Assembly: GCF_003258945.1 (NCBI RefSeq)
Contig: NZ_QLIX01000009.1
Location: forward strand, 20,399-84,398
DNA: 64,000 bases
Direction of reading: 5' to 3'
Source of the DNA: Roseicella frigidaeris
Lineage (GTDB): Bacteria; Pseudomonadota; Alphaproteobacteria; Acetobacterales; Acetobacteraceae
The translations under genes and the position numbers were made by a program. The notes below the pieces were generated by a model. The model was not told the origin of the DNA, searched no databases, and saw nothing but the letters and a program-made list of their open reading frames with translations. Within the stretch, counting starts at the first letter, position 1. Every line of letters begins with the position of its first letter. Of this stretch, positions 31,345 through 39,375 are shown in pieces.

Positions 31345-32991
31345 TCACCCCGCCGCGGGCAGGGCCCGGCCGCCGACCAGGCGCAGGATGCGGGTCGGCC
31401 GCTCCGCCCCGGTCAGGCGATGCGTCACCAGGATCACGGTGCGCCCGGCGGTGACGGCCTCCAGCGTCTCGAGGAAGGCGCGCTCGGTCTCGGCATCGAG
31501 CCCGGCGGTCGGCTCGTCCAGCACCAGCACCGGGGCCGCCGAGAGCAGCACCCGGGCGAGGGCGATGCGCCGCGCCTGGCCGCCCGAGAAGCGCGCGCCG
31601 CCCTCGCCGCAGCCGGTCGCCAGGCCTTCCGGCAGGGCGCGCACCAGCTCGCCGATGCCGGCGCGGTCGAGGGCGCGCCAGAGCGCCGCATCGGGCGCGG
31701 CCGGCGCGGCGAGGCGGAGATTGGCGGCGATGCTGTCGTCGAACAGCCGCGCATCCTGGGTGAGGCAGGCGATGCGGCGGCGGACGAACTCGGCCGGCAG
31801 ATCGGCGATGTCGGTGCCGCCCAGGGTGATCCGCCCGGCCTGCGGCGCCGCCAGCTTCAGCAGCAGGGCGACCAGGCTGGACTTGCCGATGCCCGAGGGG
31901 CCGAGCAGCGCCAGCCGCGTGCCCTCCGGCAGGTCGAGGTCGAGGCCCTGGAAGACCGGGCCGCGCGCCGGGTCCCAGGCGAAGTCGAGCCCCTCGATGC
32001 GGATCGCATAGCCCTCGGGCTCCGGCGCCGGTCGGGCGGGCTCGGCCACCGGCGGCGCCGCATCGGCCAGCTCGAAGAGCCGCCGCGCCCCGGCGGCGGC
32101 GCTGGCGAGCGCGATGCCGGCCCGCGGCAGCAGGCCGAGCGTCTCGGCCGCCGCGACGGCCAGGAAGAGGCCGAGCACGGCGAGGGCCGCGCCGCCCTCC
32201 CCGCTCGCCAGCCCCCAGGCCAGGGCGCCGAGCAGCGCCGCCTGCACCAGCAGCCCGCCCGCCGCCCCGGCGATGGCGCTGCGCCAGCCGAGGCCGCGCT
32301 GCGCGGCGGCGAGCCGCTCGCCGGCCTCGGAGAGCCGCGTCGCGGCGGCGGCCTCGCCATTCGCCGCCAGCACGTCCTCGGCGCCGAGCAGCGGATCGAT
32401 CGCCGCGGCGCGCAGCCGCCCCTGGGCCCGCGCCGCCTCGCCCGCCGCCCGCGCCGCGCCGGGGGCGAGCAGGAAGGGCAGCGCCAGGGCGAGGCCGAGC
32501 GGCAGGGCGAAGGCGGCGGCGAGCAGCGGCGCCCCGGCCAGCAGCGCCGCGCCGCCGGCCACCACCGCGAGCGCGGCCAGCGCCGGCACCAGGCTGCGGA
32601 GATAGAGCCCGTCCAGCGCATCGACATCGGCGACCAGCCGCCCCAGCAGGTCGCCGGAGCGGCCGAGGCCGATGCCGGCCGGCAGCCGCTCGGCGAGGCG
32701 GCGGAAGAACCAGATGCGGGTATCGGCGAGCGCCCGGAAGGTGGCGGCATGGGTGACCATGCGCTCCGCCCAGCGCGCCGCCGGGCGCAGCAGGATGAGC
32801 AGCCGGAGCAGCAGCACCGCGATGCCGCCGGCCAGCGCCGAGCCGCCGAGCGCGGCCGCCACCCCCTGCCCGGCCAGGGCCAGCAGCGCCACGCCGAGCA
32901 GCGCCGAGCCGGCGGCGACCAGGATGCCGGCGAGCAGCCAGCCGGCCTGCCCCCGCCAGAGGCCGAGGACGCGGAGGAGGTCGCGCCGCAT
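31345..32991 (-). CDS. cydC: CydC, half of the CydDC thiol/redox ABC exporter
   Basis: A 548-residue half-transporter of the heterodimeric CydDC system, which moves glutathione or cysteine to the periplasm and is needed to assemble cytochrome bd. It has an N-terminal membrane domain with six helices (such as GWLLAGILVAAGSALLGVALL) and an ATPase with Walker A (GPSGIGKSS), signature FSGGQARRIALARVLL and Walker B (VLVLDEPTAGLD). It begins 5 bases after the cydD stop. No cytochrome bd genes (cydAB) lie in the window, so the context only partly supports the classical role. Confidence 0.88.
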   Translation of the reverse strand: MRRDLLRVLGLWRGQAGWLLAGILVAAGSALLGVALLALAGQGVAAALGGSALAGGIAVLLLRLLILLRPAARWAERMVTHAATFRALADTRIWFFRRLAERLPAGIGLGRSGDLLGRLVADVDALDGLYLRSLVPALAALAVVAGGAALLAGAPLLAAAFALPLGLALALPFLLAPGAARAAGEAARAQGRLRAAAIDPLLGAEDVLAANGEAAAATRLSEAGERLAAAQRGLGWRSAIAGAAGGLLVQAALLGALAWGLASGEGGAALAVLGLFLAVAAAETLGLLPRAGIALASAAAGARRLFELADAAPPVAEPARPAPEPEGYAIRIEGLDFAWDPARGPVFQGLDLDLPEGTRLALLGPSGIGKSSLVALLLKLAAPQAGRITLGGTDIADLPAEFVRRRIACLTQDARLFDDSIAANLRLAAPAAPDAALWRALDRAGIGELVRALPEGLATGCGEGGARFSGGQARRIALARVLLSAAPVLVLDEPTAGLDAETERAFLETLEAVTAGRTVILVTHRLTGAERPTRILRLVGGRALPAAG

Positions 32992-32996
32992 GCCGC

Positions 32997-34670
32997 TCAG
33001 CCCTCCGCCGCCCGCGCCGCGCCGGCGACGCGGCCCCCGGCGATCTCCAGCACCCGGCCGAGCCGGGCCCGGGCCCCGCTATGGCTGGCGATGATGGCGG
33101 TGCGGCCGATGCAGAGGCGTTGCAGGCTGTCGATCACCAGCGCCTCGGTCCCCGGGTCGAGATGCGCCGTCGGCTCGTCGAGCAGCACCAGCGGCCGGTC
33201 GCGCAGGAAGGCGCGGGCCAGCGCCACGCGCTGCGCCTGGCCGCCGGAGAGGCCCCAGCCGCCCTCCCCCACCAGCGTGTCGAGCCCCTGCGGCAGCGCC
33301 TCGGCGAAGTCGAGCACATGCGCGGCGCGGGCCGCGGCCTCCACCTGCGCCGGCGTCGCCTCCGGCCGGGCGAGGCGGATGTTCTCGCGCAGCGTGGCGC
33401 GGAAGAGGTGCGGGTGCTGCCCGACATAGGCGGAAAGCCGCCGCAGCTCGGCGGGGCAGAGCGCCATGGCGTCCTGCCCGTTGATCGCGACGCGTCCGGC
33501 TTCCGGCCGGACGAAGCCCATCAGGATGCGCAGCGCCGAGGATTTCCCGGCCCCCGAGGCGCCGGCCAGCACCAGGGTCTCCCCGGCGCTGGCGCGGAAG
33601 GAGAGGCCATCCAGCGCCGGCGGCCGGGCCGGGTCGTAGGAGAGGCGGACCTCGGTGAAGGTGACGGTGACGCGCGGCGGCAGCTCGGCCAGCAGCAGGC
33701 CCTGCCCGGTCTCCCCGGCGAGCAGCGGCGCCAGGGCGGTGGCCGCGCCCGCGGCATGCAGCCGGTCCTGGTAGGCCGCGGCGAAGCCGCGCAGCGGCGC
33801 GAAGAAGGCCGGCACCAGCAGCAGGCTGAACAGCGCGGCCGTCGGGTCGCCGCCATCAGTCAGCAGGCTGCGGTGCCGCCAGGCGAGGCAGGCCAGCACG
33901 CCGGCCGAGAGCAGCTCCAGCGCCGTGCCGGAGAGGAAGGCGACGCGCAGCACCTTCATCGTGTGCTGCCGCAGCGCCGCCGCCGCCTTGCCGAGCGCCG
34001 CCGCCTCCGCCTCCTGCCGGTTGAACAGCACCAGGGTCGGCAAGCCACGCATGCGGTCGAGGAAGCGGCCGGACAGGCGGCCGAGCGCCTCGAATTGCCG
34101 CCGGCTGGCCTGCGCCGCGCCGATGCCGGTCAAGGCCATGGCGACCGGGTAGAGCAGGCCTGCGACGGCGAGGATGGCGCCGCTGCCGGGATCGGCCCAG
34201 GCGAGCGCGGCGCAGACCAGCACCGGCCCGACCATGGCGAGGGCGGCGGCGGGGATCCAGCGGGCGAAATACCCGTCCAGCGCCTCGATCCGGTCCACCA
34301 CCAGCGACACCCGCTCGCCGATGCCGGTGGGATCGGCCGGGGCGTGCTCCAGCAGCCGGGCGAAGGCGGCGTCGCGCAGCCGGGCGCGCGCCGCCTCGCC
34401 GGCCGCGAGCTGCGCCCGCTCCTGCGCCAGGGTCAGGCCGGCGCCGAGCAGGGCGAGGCCGGCGGCCATGGCGAGGCTCGCCCAGCCGGCCTCGCCATGG
34501 CCGAGCAGCCCGGCCAGCAGCCGCGCCACCAGCCAGGCGCCGGCCATGGCGGCCAGCAGGCCGCCGAGACCGAGGAGGATCGGCAACCCGACCTGCCGGC
34601 GCAGGGCTCGGGATTCGCGGCGCAACAGCGCCCGGGCCGCGTCGTCACGGGCTGCCGAGGGAGAGTCCAT
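32997..34670 (-). CDS. cydD: CydD, half of the CydDC thiol/redox ABC exporter
   Basis: A 557-residue partner of CydC, with membrane helices in the first 300 residues (LPILLGLGGLLAAMAGAWLVARLLAGL), Walker A (GASGAGKSS), signature LSGGQAQRVALARAFL and Walker B (LVLLDEPTAHLD). The motif QHPHLFRATLRENIRLARP is typical. The ATG at 34670 is the first ATG at the family start; the frame is open 51 codons further up but without coding character. cydD and cydC form a compact operon, with a divergent deacetylase upstream. Confidence 0.88.
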   Translation of the reverse strand: MDSPSAARDDAARALLRRESRALRRQVGLPILLGLGGLLAAMAGAWLVARLLAGLLGHGEAGWASLAMAAGLALLGAGLTLAQERAQLAAGEAARARLRDAAFARLLEHAPADPTGIGERVSLVVDRIEALDGYFARWIPAAALAMVGPVLVCAALAWADPGSGAILAVAGLLYPVAMALTGIGAAQASRRQFEALGRLSGRFLDRMRGLPTLVLFNRQEAEAAALGKAAAALRQHTMKVLRVAFLSGTALELLSAGVLACLAWRHRSLLTDGGDPTAALFSLLLVPAFFAPLRGFAAAYQDRLHAAGAATALAPLLAGETGQGLLLAELPPRVTVTFTEVRLSYDPARPPALDGLSFRASAGETLVLAGASGAGKSSALRILMGFVRPEAGRVAINGQDAMALCPAELRRLSAYVGQHPHLFRATLRENIRLARPEATPAQVEAAARAAHVLDFAEALPQGLDTLVGEGGWGLSGGQAQRVALARAFLRDRPLVLLDEPTAHLDPGTEALVIDSLQRLCIGRTAIIASHSGARARLGRVLEIAGGRVAGAARAAEG

Positions 34671-34771
34671 GGCACTTTGTAGTCCGGTGCCGCGGCTGCC
34701 GCCACGGCGCCCGCCTTGCCCGGGGCGGAAAGCTCCGGCCAGATGGGCACGGAAGGTTCCGGAGTCCGCCG

Positions 34772-35662
34772 ATGCTGCCGCACCATGGCCGCTTCGCCTA
34801 TCACCCCTGGCCGGACCGGGCACGCTATGCCTGGCCCGGCGGGGCGAAGCTCGCGGTCTATCTCGGGGTCAACCTCGAGCATTTCGCCTTCGGCGAGGGG
34901 CTGGGCGCCGAGCTCGCCCCCGGCGGGCCACAGCCGGACGTGCTCAACCATGCCTGGCGCGACTACGGCAACCGGGTCGGCGCCTGGCGGCTGCTGGAGC
35001 TGCTCGACCAGCTCGGCCTGCCGGCGACCGTGCTGCTGAACGCCGCGCTCTACGACCATGCGCCGCAGCTCGTCGCCGCGCACCGCGCCCGGGGCGACGA
35101 GATCGCCGGCCATGGGCGGACCAATTCCGAGCGCCAGAGCGTGCTGCCGGAGGCGGCGGAGCGGCGGCTGATCGCCGAGAGCACCGCCGCCATCGCCCGC
35201 CACGAGGGCCGGCCGCCGCGCGGCTGGCTCTCCCCCTGGATCGCCGAGAGCCATGCGACGCCCGACCTGCTGGCCGAGGCGGGCTACGCCTACACGCTCA
35301 ACTGGTGCATGGACGACCAGCCGGTCTGGATGGCGACGCGGCGCGGCCGGCTGCTCGCCATCCCCTATCCGCAGGAGCTGAACGACATCCCCGCGATCGT
35401 CGCCCGCAAGGACGGGGCCGAGCAATTCGCCGCCATGATCCGCGCCGAGTTCGAGGAGCGGCTGGAACAGGTGGCCCGCGACGGTGTTGCACAGGTCATG
35501 GGCATCGCGTTGCACCCCTACATCATCGGCCATCCCTACCGGCTGCGGGCGCTGCGGGGCGCGCTCGCCGCCATCGCGGCGCGGCGCGACGCGGTCTGGT
35601 TCGCCACGGCGGGCGGCATCCACGACCATGCCGCCGGCCTGCCGGAGGGCGTGGTGCCATGA
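34772..35662 (+). CDS. Polysaccharide deacetylase-like protein (allantoinase/PuuE-type branch)
   Basis: A 296-residue carbohydrate-esterase-4-fold protein. It has the NodB-type sequence NLEHFAFGEGLGAEL and motifs around GDEIAGHGRTNSE and RGWLSPW, ending with GIALHPYIIGHPYRLRAL, where metal-ligand histidines are seen. This pattern is closer to the PuuE-like/allantoinase branch than to chitin deacetylases, and the first D of the usual DD pair looks absent. The ATG at 34772 has GGAG 7 bases upstream. The stop overlaps the ATG of the lipocalin gene, so both are in one operon. The substrate is unknown. Confidence 0.8.
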   Translation: MLPHHGRFAYHPWPDRARYAWPGGAKLAVYLGVNLEHFAFGEGLGAELAPGGPQPDVLNHAWRDYGNRVGAWRLLELLDQLGLPATVLLNAALYDHAPQLVAAHRARGDEIAGHGRTNSERQSVLPEAAERRLIAESTAAIARHEGRPPRGWLSPWIAESHATPDLLAEAGYAYTLNWCMDDQPVWMATRRGRLLAIPYPQELNDIPAIVARKDGAEQFAAMIRAEFEERLEQVARDGVAQVMGIALHPYIIGHPYRLRALRGALAAIAARRDAVWFATAGGIHDHAAGLPEGVVP

Positions 35663-36195
35663 AGCGCGCCCTGCTGGCCGCGGCGCTGCTGCTGCCGGGC
35701 TGCGTCGCCCGGCCGGATGCGACAACGCCACAACCCGTCGCCGCGGTCGACCTGTCGCGCTATCTCGGCACCTGGCACGAGGTGGCGCGGCTGCCGATGT
35801 GGGCGCAGGATTCCGCCCGCGTCTCCTGCGAGGACGTCACCGCCAGCTACAGCCTGCGCCCGGATGGGCAGGTGGCGGTGGTGAACCGCTGCCTGAACGC
35901 GCTGGCCGGCGATGCGCCGCGCGAGGCGACGGCCACCGCCTATGTGGTGGAGGGCAGCCAGGGGGCGCGGCTGCGCGTCAGCTTCTTCTGGCCCTTCTAC
36001 GGTAATTACTGGGTGATCGGCCTCGATCCCGACTATCGCTGGGCGGTGGTGGGCGAGCCCTCGCGTCGCTGGCTCTGGGTGCTCTCCCGCACGCCGCGCC
36101 TGCCGGAGGCCGAATTCGAGCGGGCGCTCGGCATCGCCCGCGCCAATGGCTACGACCTCGCGCCGCTGAAGGTGGCGCGGCAGCAGCGCGGATAG
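35659..36195 (+). CDS. blc: Outer-membrane lipocalin lipoprotein (Blc-like)
   Basis: A 178-residue bacterial lipocalin that binds lipids or other hydrophobic ligands at the outer membrane. The lipobox LLPGC at about residue 14 gives a lipidated Cys. The first lipocalin block is DLSRYLGTWHEVARLP (the GxW motif). The NPC-type second motif (VVNRCLNALAG) and strand NYWVIGLDPDYRWAVVG follow, ending LWVLSRTPRLPE. This is the usual length for Blc. The ATG overlaps the deacetylase stop (ATGA), so it is coupled and cotranscribed. Confidence 0.9.
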   Translation: MKRALLAAALLLPGCVARPDATTPQPVAAVDLSRYLGTWHEVARLPMWAQDSARVSCEDVTASYSLRPDGQVAVVNRCLNALAGDAPREATATAYVVEGSQGARLRVSFFWPFYGNYWVIGLDPDYRWAVVGEPSRRWLWVLSRTPRLPEAEFERALGIARANGYDLAPLKVARQQRG

Positions 36196-36268
36196 GGCTG
36201 AGGGCGCCTCGCCTCCCTGCCCCGCGCCCGGACGAGACAAGGACGCCCCTGGCCACCGCCGCTGCCCT

Positions 36269-36287
36269 GCCGCGGCTTCGCCGCGGC
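36269..36287 (+). terminator. GC-rich hairpin downstream of lipocalin
   Basis: GCCGCGG (36269-36275), CTTCG loop, CCGCGGC (36281-36287). It sits between the convergent lipocalin and HMG-CoA lyase-like genes; there is no T tract. Confidence 0.4.
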
Positions 36288-36360
36288 GGGCCGTGACGCG
36301 CATTGGGCGCAAAGGGCATCAGGAGCCCGCGCGACGGCGCGCAGCGACGTCGTGGGGAAC

Positions 36361-37260
36361 CTATGCCGCCTGCCGCGCCGCCGGCACCCGCCGCATGGCG
36401 CCGCCCGGGGTGGCGCCCGGCACCGCCGCCGCCAGATCGGCCGCCACGAGCAGCTTCGGCCAGTCGGTGCCGGTCTCGACGCCCATGCGCCGGAACAGCC
36501 AGACCACATCCTCCATCGCCACGTTGCCCGTCGCGCCCGGCGCGAAGGGGCAGCCGCCGATGCCGCCCGAGGCGGCGTCGAAGATGCGGCAGCCCGCCTC
36601 CCAGGCGGCCGTCACATTCGCCACGCCCATGCCGTAGGTGTCATGGCCATGGAAGGCGAAGGGGTTGGGCCAGGTCTTCAGCGCATGCGCGAAGACCTGC
36701 CGCACCTGGTCGGGCGAGGCATTGCCCGTGGTGTCGGCGAGGGCGATCTCCATCTCCGGGTCGAGCGCGGCGACGCGGCCGGTGAAGGCGATCGCCTCCT
36801 CCACCGGCACCACCCCCTCGAAGGGGCAGTGGAAGGTGCAGGAGAGGTTGAAGCGAATCTTCGTGCCCTTCGGCGTTTCGCGCACGATGGCGGCGAGATC
36901 GGCGAAGCTCTCCTCCCGGCTGCGGTTCAGGTTCGCCTTGTTGTGGCTCTCCGTCACCGACATGAAGAGGCCGAGCCGGTCGGCGCCGGCATTGATCGCC
37001 GCCTCGAAGCCCCTGCGGTTCGGCACCAGCACCGTGCATTCGAGGCCGGCGAGCTGCTTCGCCGCCTGCAGCACCGCGCCGGTATCGGCCATCTGCGGCA
37101 CGGCGCGGGGAGAGACGAAGCTGCCCACCTCCATCCGCCGCAGCCCCGCCTCGTAGCAGGCGCGGACCAGCGCGATCTTGGTCTCGGTCGGCACAAAGGG
37201 GCCGATGGATTGCAGCCCGTCGCGCGGCGCGACCTCCGAGAGTTCCACCTGCCCGGTCAT
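36361..37260 (-). CDS. Hydroxymethylglutaryl-CoA lyase family protein
   Basis: A 299-residue TIM-barrel enzyme that cleaves HMG-CoA to acetyl-CoA and acetoacetate, or a close relative such as citramalyl-type lyases. It has EVAPRDGLQSIG at the N-terminus, the metal-ligand His pair in FAFHGHDTYGMG, and the catalytic-cysteine loop GGIGGCPFAPGATGN. The last part ends with a short Arg/Ala tail (RRVPAARQAA). The ATG at 37260 overlaps the stop of a CoA-transferase gene (ATGA), so it is the second gene of a two-gene operon. With a class III CoA transferase upstream, catabolism of a branched or dicarboxylic acid is plausible. Confidence 0.88.
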   Translation of the reverse strand: MTGQVELSEVAPRDGLQSIGPFVPTETKIALVRACYEAGLRRMEVGSFVSPRAVPQMADTGAVLQAAKQLAGLECTVLVPNRRGFEAAINAGADRLGLFMSVTESHNKANLNRSREESFADLAAIVRETPKGTKIRFNLSCTFHCPFEGVVPVEEAIAFTGRVAALDPEMEIALADTTGNASPDQVRQVFAHALKTWPNPFAFHGHDTYGMGVANVTAAWEAGCRIFDAASGGIGGCPFAPGATGNVAMEDVVWLFRRMGVETGTDWPKLLVAADLAAAVPGATPGGAMRRVPAARQAA

Positions 37261-38462
37261 GCGCCTTCCTCCTTCGCCAGCATCTCGAAGACCTGCTCGT
37301 TGTGCGCCCCCGCCGCGGGGCCCGTCCAGCGCACCATCTCGCGCGGGCTGACGCCGTCGAGGCGGAAGGGCGCGGCCGGGTGCAGCACCTCGCCGATCAG
37401 CGGGTCCTGCACCGGCATCACCATCTGCCGCGCCCGGAAATGCGGGTCCTCGGCGCAGTCGCGCATGTCGTAGAGGCGCGAGCAGGGCACCTCGGCGGTC
37501 TCCAGCACCGCCTCCGCCTCGGCGGCCGGCAGGGTCCGGGTCCAGGCGGCGATCATCGCATCCAGCTCGGCCACGTTCTCGCAGCGCAGCGCATTGGTGG
37601 CAAAGCGCGGCTCGGCGGCGGCCTCGGGCCGGCCGATCGCCGCCATCAGCCGGCGGAAGATGAGGTCGGAATTGCCGGCGATGCAGAGCCACTTGCCGTC
37701 GGCGCAAGGATAGGTGTTGGTCGGCGCCGCGGTCTTGATCGCCGCGCCCTGCGGCTGCCGCACCCAGCCGAACAGCCCGTATTCCGGCAGCATGCCCTCC
37801 ATCAGCGAGAAGACGCTGCCGACGAGATCGACATCGATGATCCGGCCCCTGGCCGCCGGGTCGCCCTTCACCTGCCAGCAGCCGGCGACCAGCGCCATGG
37901 CGGCATACATGCCGGCGAGGTCGTCGCTGATCGAGACGCCGCAGCGCGGCGGCGGCAGCGTGGTCTGGCCGGGATTGGCGGTGAGGTGGCGCAGCCCGCC
38001 CATCGCCTCGCCGATGGCGCCGAAGGCCGGCTTGTCGCGGTACGGGCCGTCCTGGCCGTAGCCGCTGATGCGGGCGATGACGAGGCGCGGGTTGACCGCG
38101 TGCAGCTCGGCCGGGCCGAGGCCGTAGCGCTCGAGCTGGCCGGGGCGGAAATTCTCCACCAGCGCGTCGGAGCGGGCGACCAGCCGGCGCAGCTTCGCCT
38201 TGTCCCCGGCATCCTTCAGGTTGAGCGTGACCGAGAGCTTGTTGCGGCCATGCACGCTGAACCAGACCGCATGGCCCCCGACCTCAGAGCCCCAGCCGCG
38301 CACCGGGTCGCCCTCGGGCGGCTCCACCTTGATCACCTCGGCGCCGAGATCGGCCAGCAGCCGGGTGGCGAAGGGGGCGGCGATGTAGTGGCCGAGCTCG
38401 AGGATGCGAAGGCCGGCGAGCGGCAGGCGGGCGGGTCCCGCGGCGGGATCTTTCTCGGACAT
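37257..38462 (-). CDS. CaiB/BaiF family CoA transferase (class III)
   Basis: A 401-residue family III CoA transferase that moves CoA between an acyl donor and a carboxylic acid. The family start LRILELGHYIAAPFATRLLADLG is present, with AEVIKVEPPEGDPVRGWG next. The catalytic Asp is in GVSISDDLAGMYAAM (about residue 175). The usual second half RFATNALRCENVAELDAMIAAW, CSRLYDMRDCAEDP is intact. It is coupled to the lyase gene by a 4-base overlap. The acyl substrate is not determined by sequence; the succinyl/oxalyl type is most common in these operons. Confidence 0.88.
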   Translation of the reverse strand: MSEKDPAAGPARLPLAGLRILELGHYIAAPFATRLLADLGAEVIKVEPPEGDPVRGWGSEVGGHAVWFSVHGRNKLSVTLNLKDAGDKAKLRRLVARSDALVENFRPGQLERYGLGPAELHAVNPRLVIARISGYGQDGPYRDKPAFGAIGEAMGGLRHLTANPGQTTLPPPRCGVSISDDLAGMYAAMALVAGCWQVKGDPAARGRIIDVDLVGSVFSLMEGMLPEYGLFGWVRQPQGAAIKTAAPTNTYPCADGKWLCIAGNSDLIFRRLMAAIGRPEAAAEPRFATNALRCENVAELDAMIAAWTRTLPAAEAEAVLETAEVPCSRLYDMRDCAEDPHFRARQMVMPVQDPLIGEVLHPAAPFRLDGVSPREMVRWTGPAAGAHNEQVFEMLAKEEGA

Positions 38463-38574
38463 GGTCGGCAGACATAGGCCAGATCGGCGCCGGCCGGAAC
38501 CGGGCCGTGGCGCCAGCCGGGGCGGCCGGGCCCGGGCCGTCAGACCCGGTGCGGCGCCGCCCCGGCCCGCGCGC

Positions 38575-38856
38575 TCAGCGGAAGGGCATCGGCGGCTGCG
38601 GCATCGCCTTGCCCTTGGCGGCGTCCTGCTCGCTCATGCGGTTGAGCGAACCGGTGGTGTCGCTGCCCGCGCCCGGGGAGTTGGTGCCGGCCTGGGCCCG
38701 CGCCAGGCTCTGGGCGTTGAGCTGGTCCGCCATGGTGTCCTCGCTCGCGGCGGCGCGCGCCTTGCCGTGATGCTTGCTGCCGGCGGCATCGGCCGAGGCG
38801 GCGGTGAAGGTGAAGGCCAGGGCGGCCAGGGCTGCGGTCAAACCGGTCAGGCGCAT
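38575..38856 (-). CDS. Small secreted protein of unknown function
   Basis: A 93-residue protein with a signal peptide (LTGLTAALAALAFTFTAASADA) and a short, disordered-looking mature part rich in Ala, Ser, Gln and Met (SKHHGKARAAASEDTMADQL, then GTNSPGAGSDTTGSLN). I recognise no family. The ATG at 38856 has AAGGACGG upstream. It stands alone, just downstream of the divergent amidase region, and may be a periplasmic stress or metal-responsive peptide, but nothing supports that beyond its secretion. Confidence 0.65.
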   Translation of the reverse strand: MRLTGLTAALAALAFTFTAASADAAGSKHHGKARAAASEDTMADQLNAQSLARAQAGTNSPGAGSDTTGSLNRMSEQDAAKGKAMPQPPMPFR

Positions 38857-39183
38857 TCTTCCGTCCTTTCTGTCGTCGTGGCGGGGCTGGCGCGCCGCCG
38901 CAGGGGCATCATGGGCTGCCCGCACCAGCGGCGAACGCTCGCTCACGGCGATGTTTCCCTGCCGCGCCAAATGCCGCGGCGCATGATGCGCGCGCCCCAC
39001 AACGCGCCGGACGCATGGCCGCGCCCGCCCTCGGGACGGCATGATTTTCGCTGGGCCGGCGCCGCGCGGCTTCCACCGCCCCCGGAACTCGGCCAGCATC
39101 CCGGCCGAGGCCTCCGGCGGGTTGGTCCGCACCCGCTCCGCCCGGCGACCGGCGGCCGTTCCAACAAGGGGGCCCACCGCCCG
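38857..39183. other. Non-coding region, no feature recognised
   Basis: 327 bases between the small secreted protein and the AtzG-like gene. Both neighbours start here and diverge, so it must contain two promoters. No clear hexamer pair, repeat or hairpin could be assigned. Confidence 0.3.
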
Positions 39184-39375
39184 ATGTCCGAATCCGCAAC
39201 ACGCGACGCCATCCTGGCCGAGGCCGCCGGGCTGCGCCGCGCCTGGGCCGAGCACCGCGCCGATGTCGAGCAGGCGATCGCCGCCGCCGCCCGGCTGCGC
39301 ACCGCCTTCGCGCGGCCCGCCGACCCCGCCGCCGAGCCGCTGCCGGCGCAGCGCGCGCCGGAGGCAGGCCGGTGA
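39184..39375 (+). CDS. AtzG/DUF4089-like microprotein, partner of amidase
   Basis: A 63-residue helical protein (LAEAAGLRRAWAEHRADVEQ, then IAAAARLRTAFARPADPAAEPLP) resembling AtzG and DUF4089 proteins. In known systems they bind an amidase of the GatA type and stabilise it or act like a GatC subunit. Its stop overlaps the GTG start of the amidase (GTGA), which fits a stoichiometric complex. Assignment rests on size, position and the C-terminal Ala-Glu-Pro pattern. Confidence 0.65.
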   Translation: MSESATRDAILAEAAGLRRAWAEHRADVEQAIAAAARLRTAFARPADPAAEPLPAQRAPEAGR

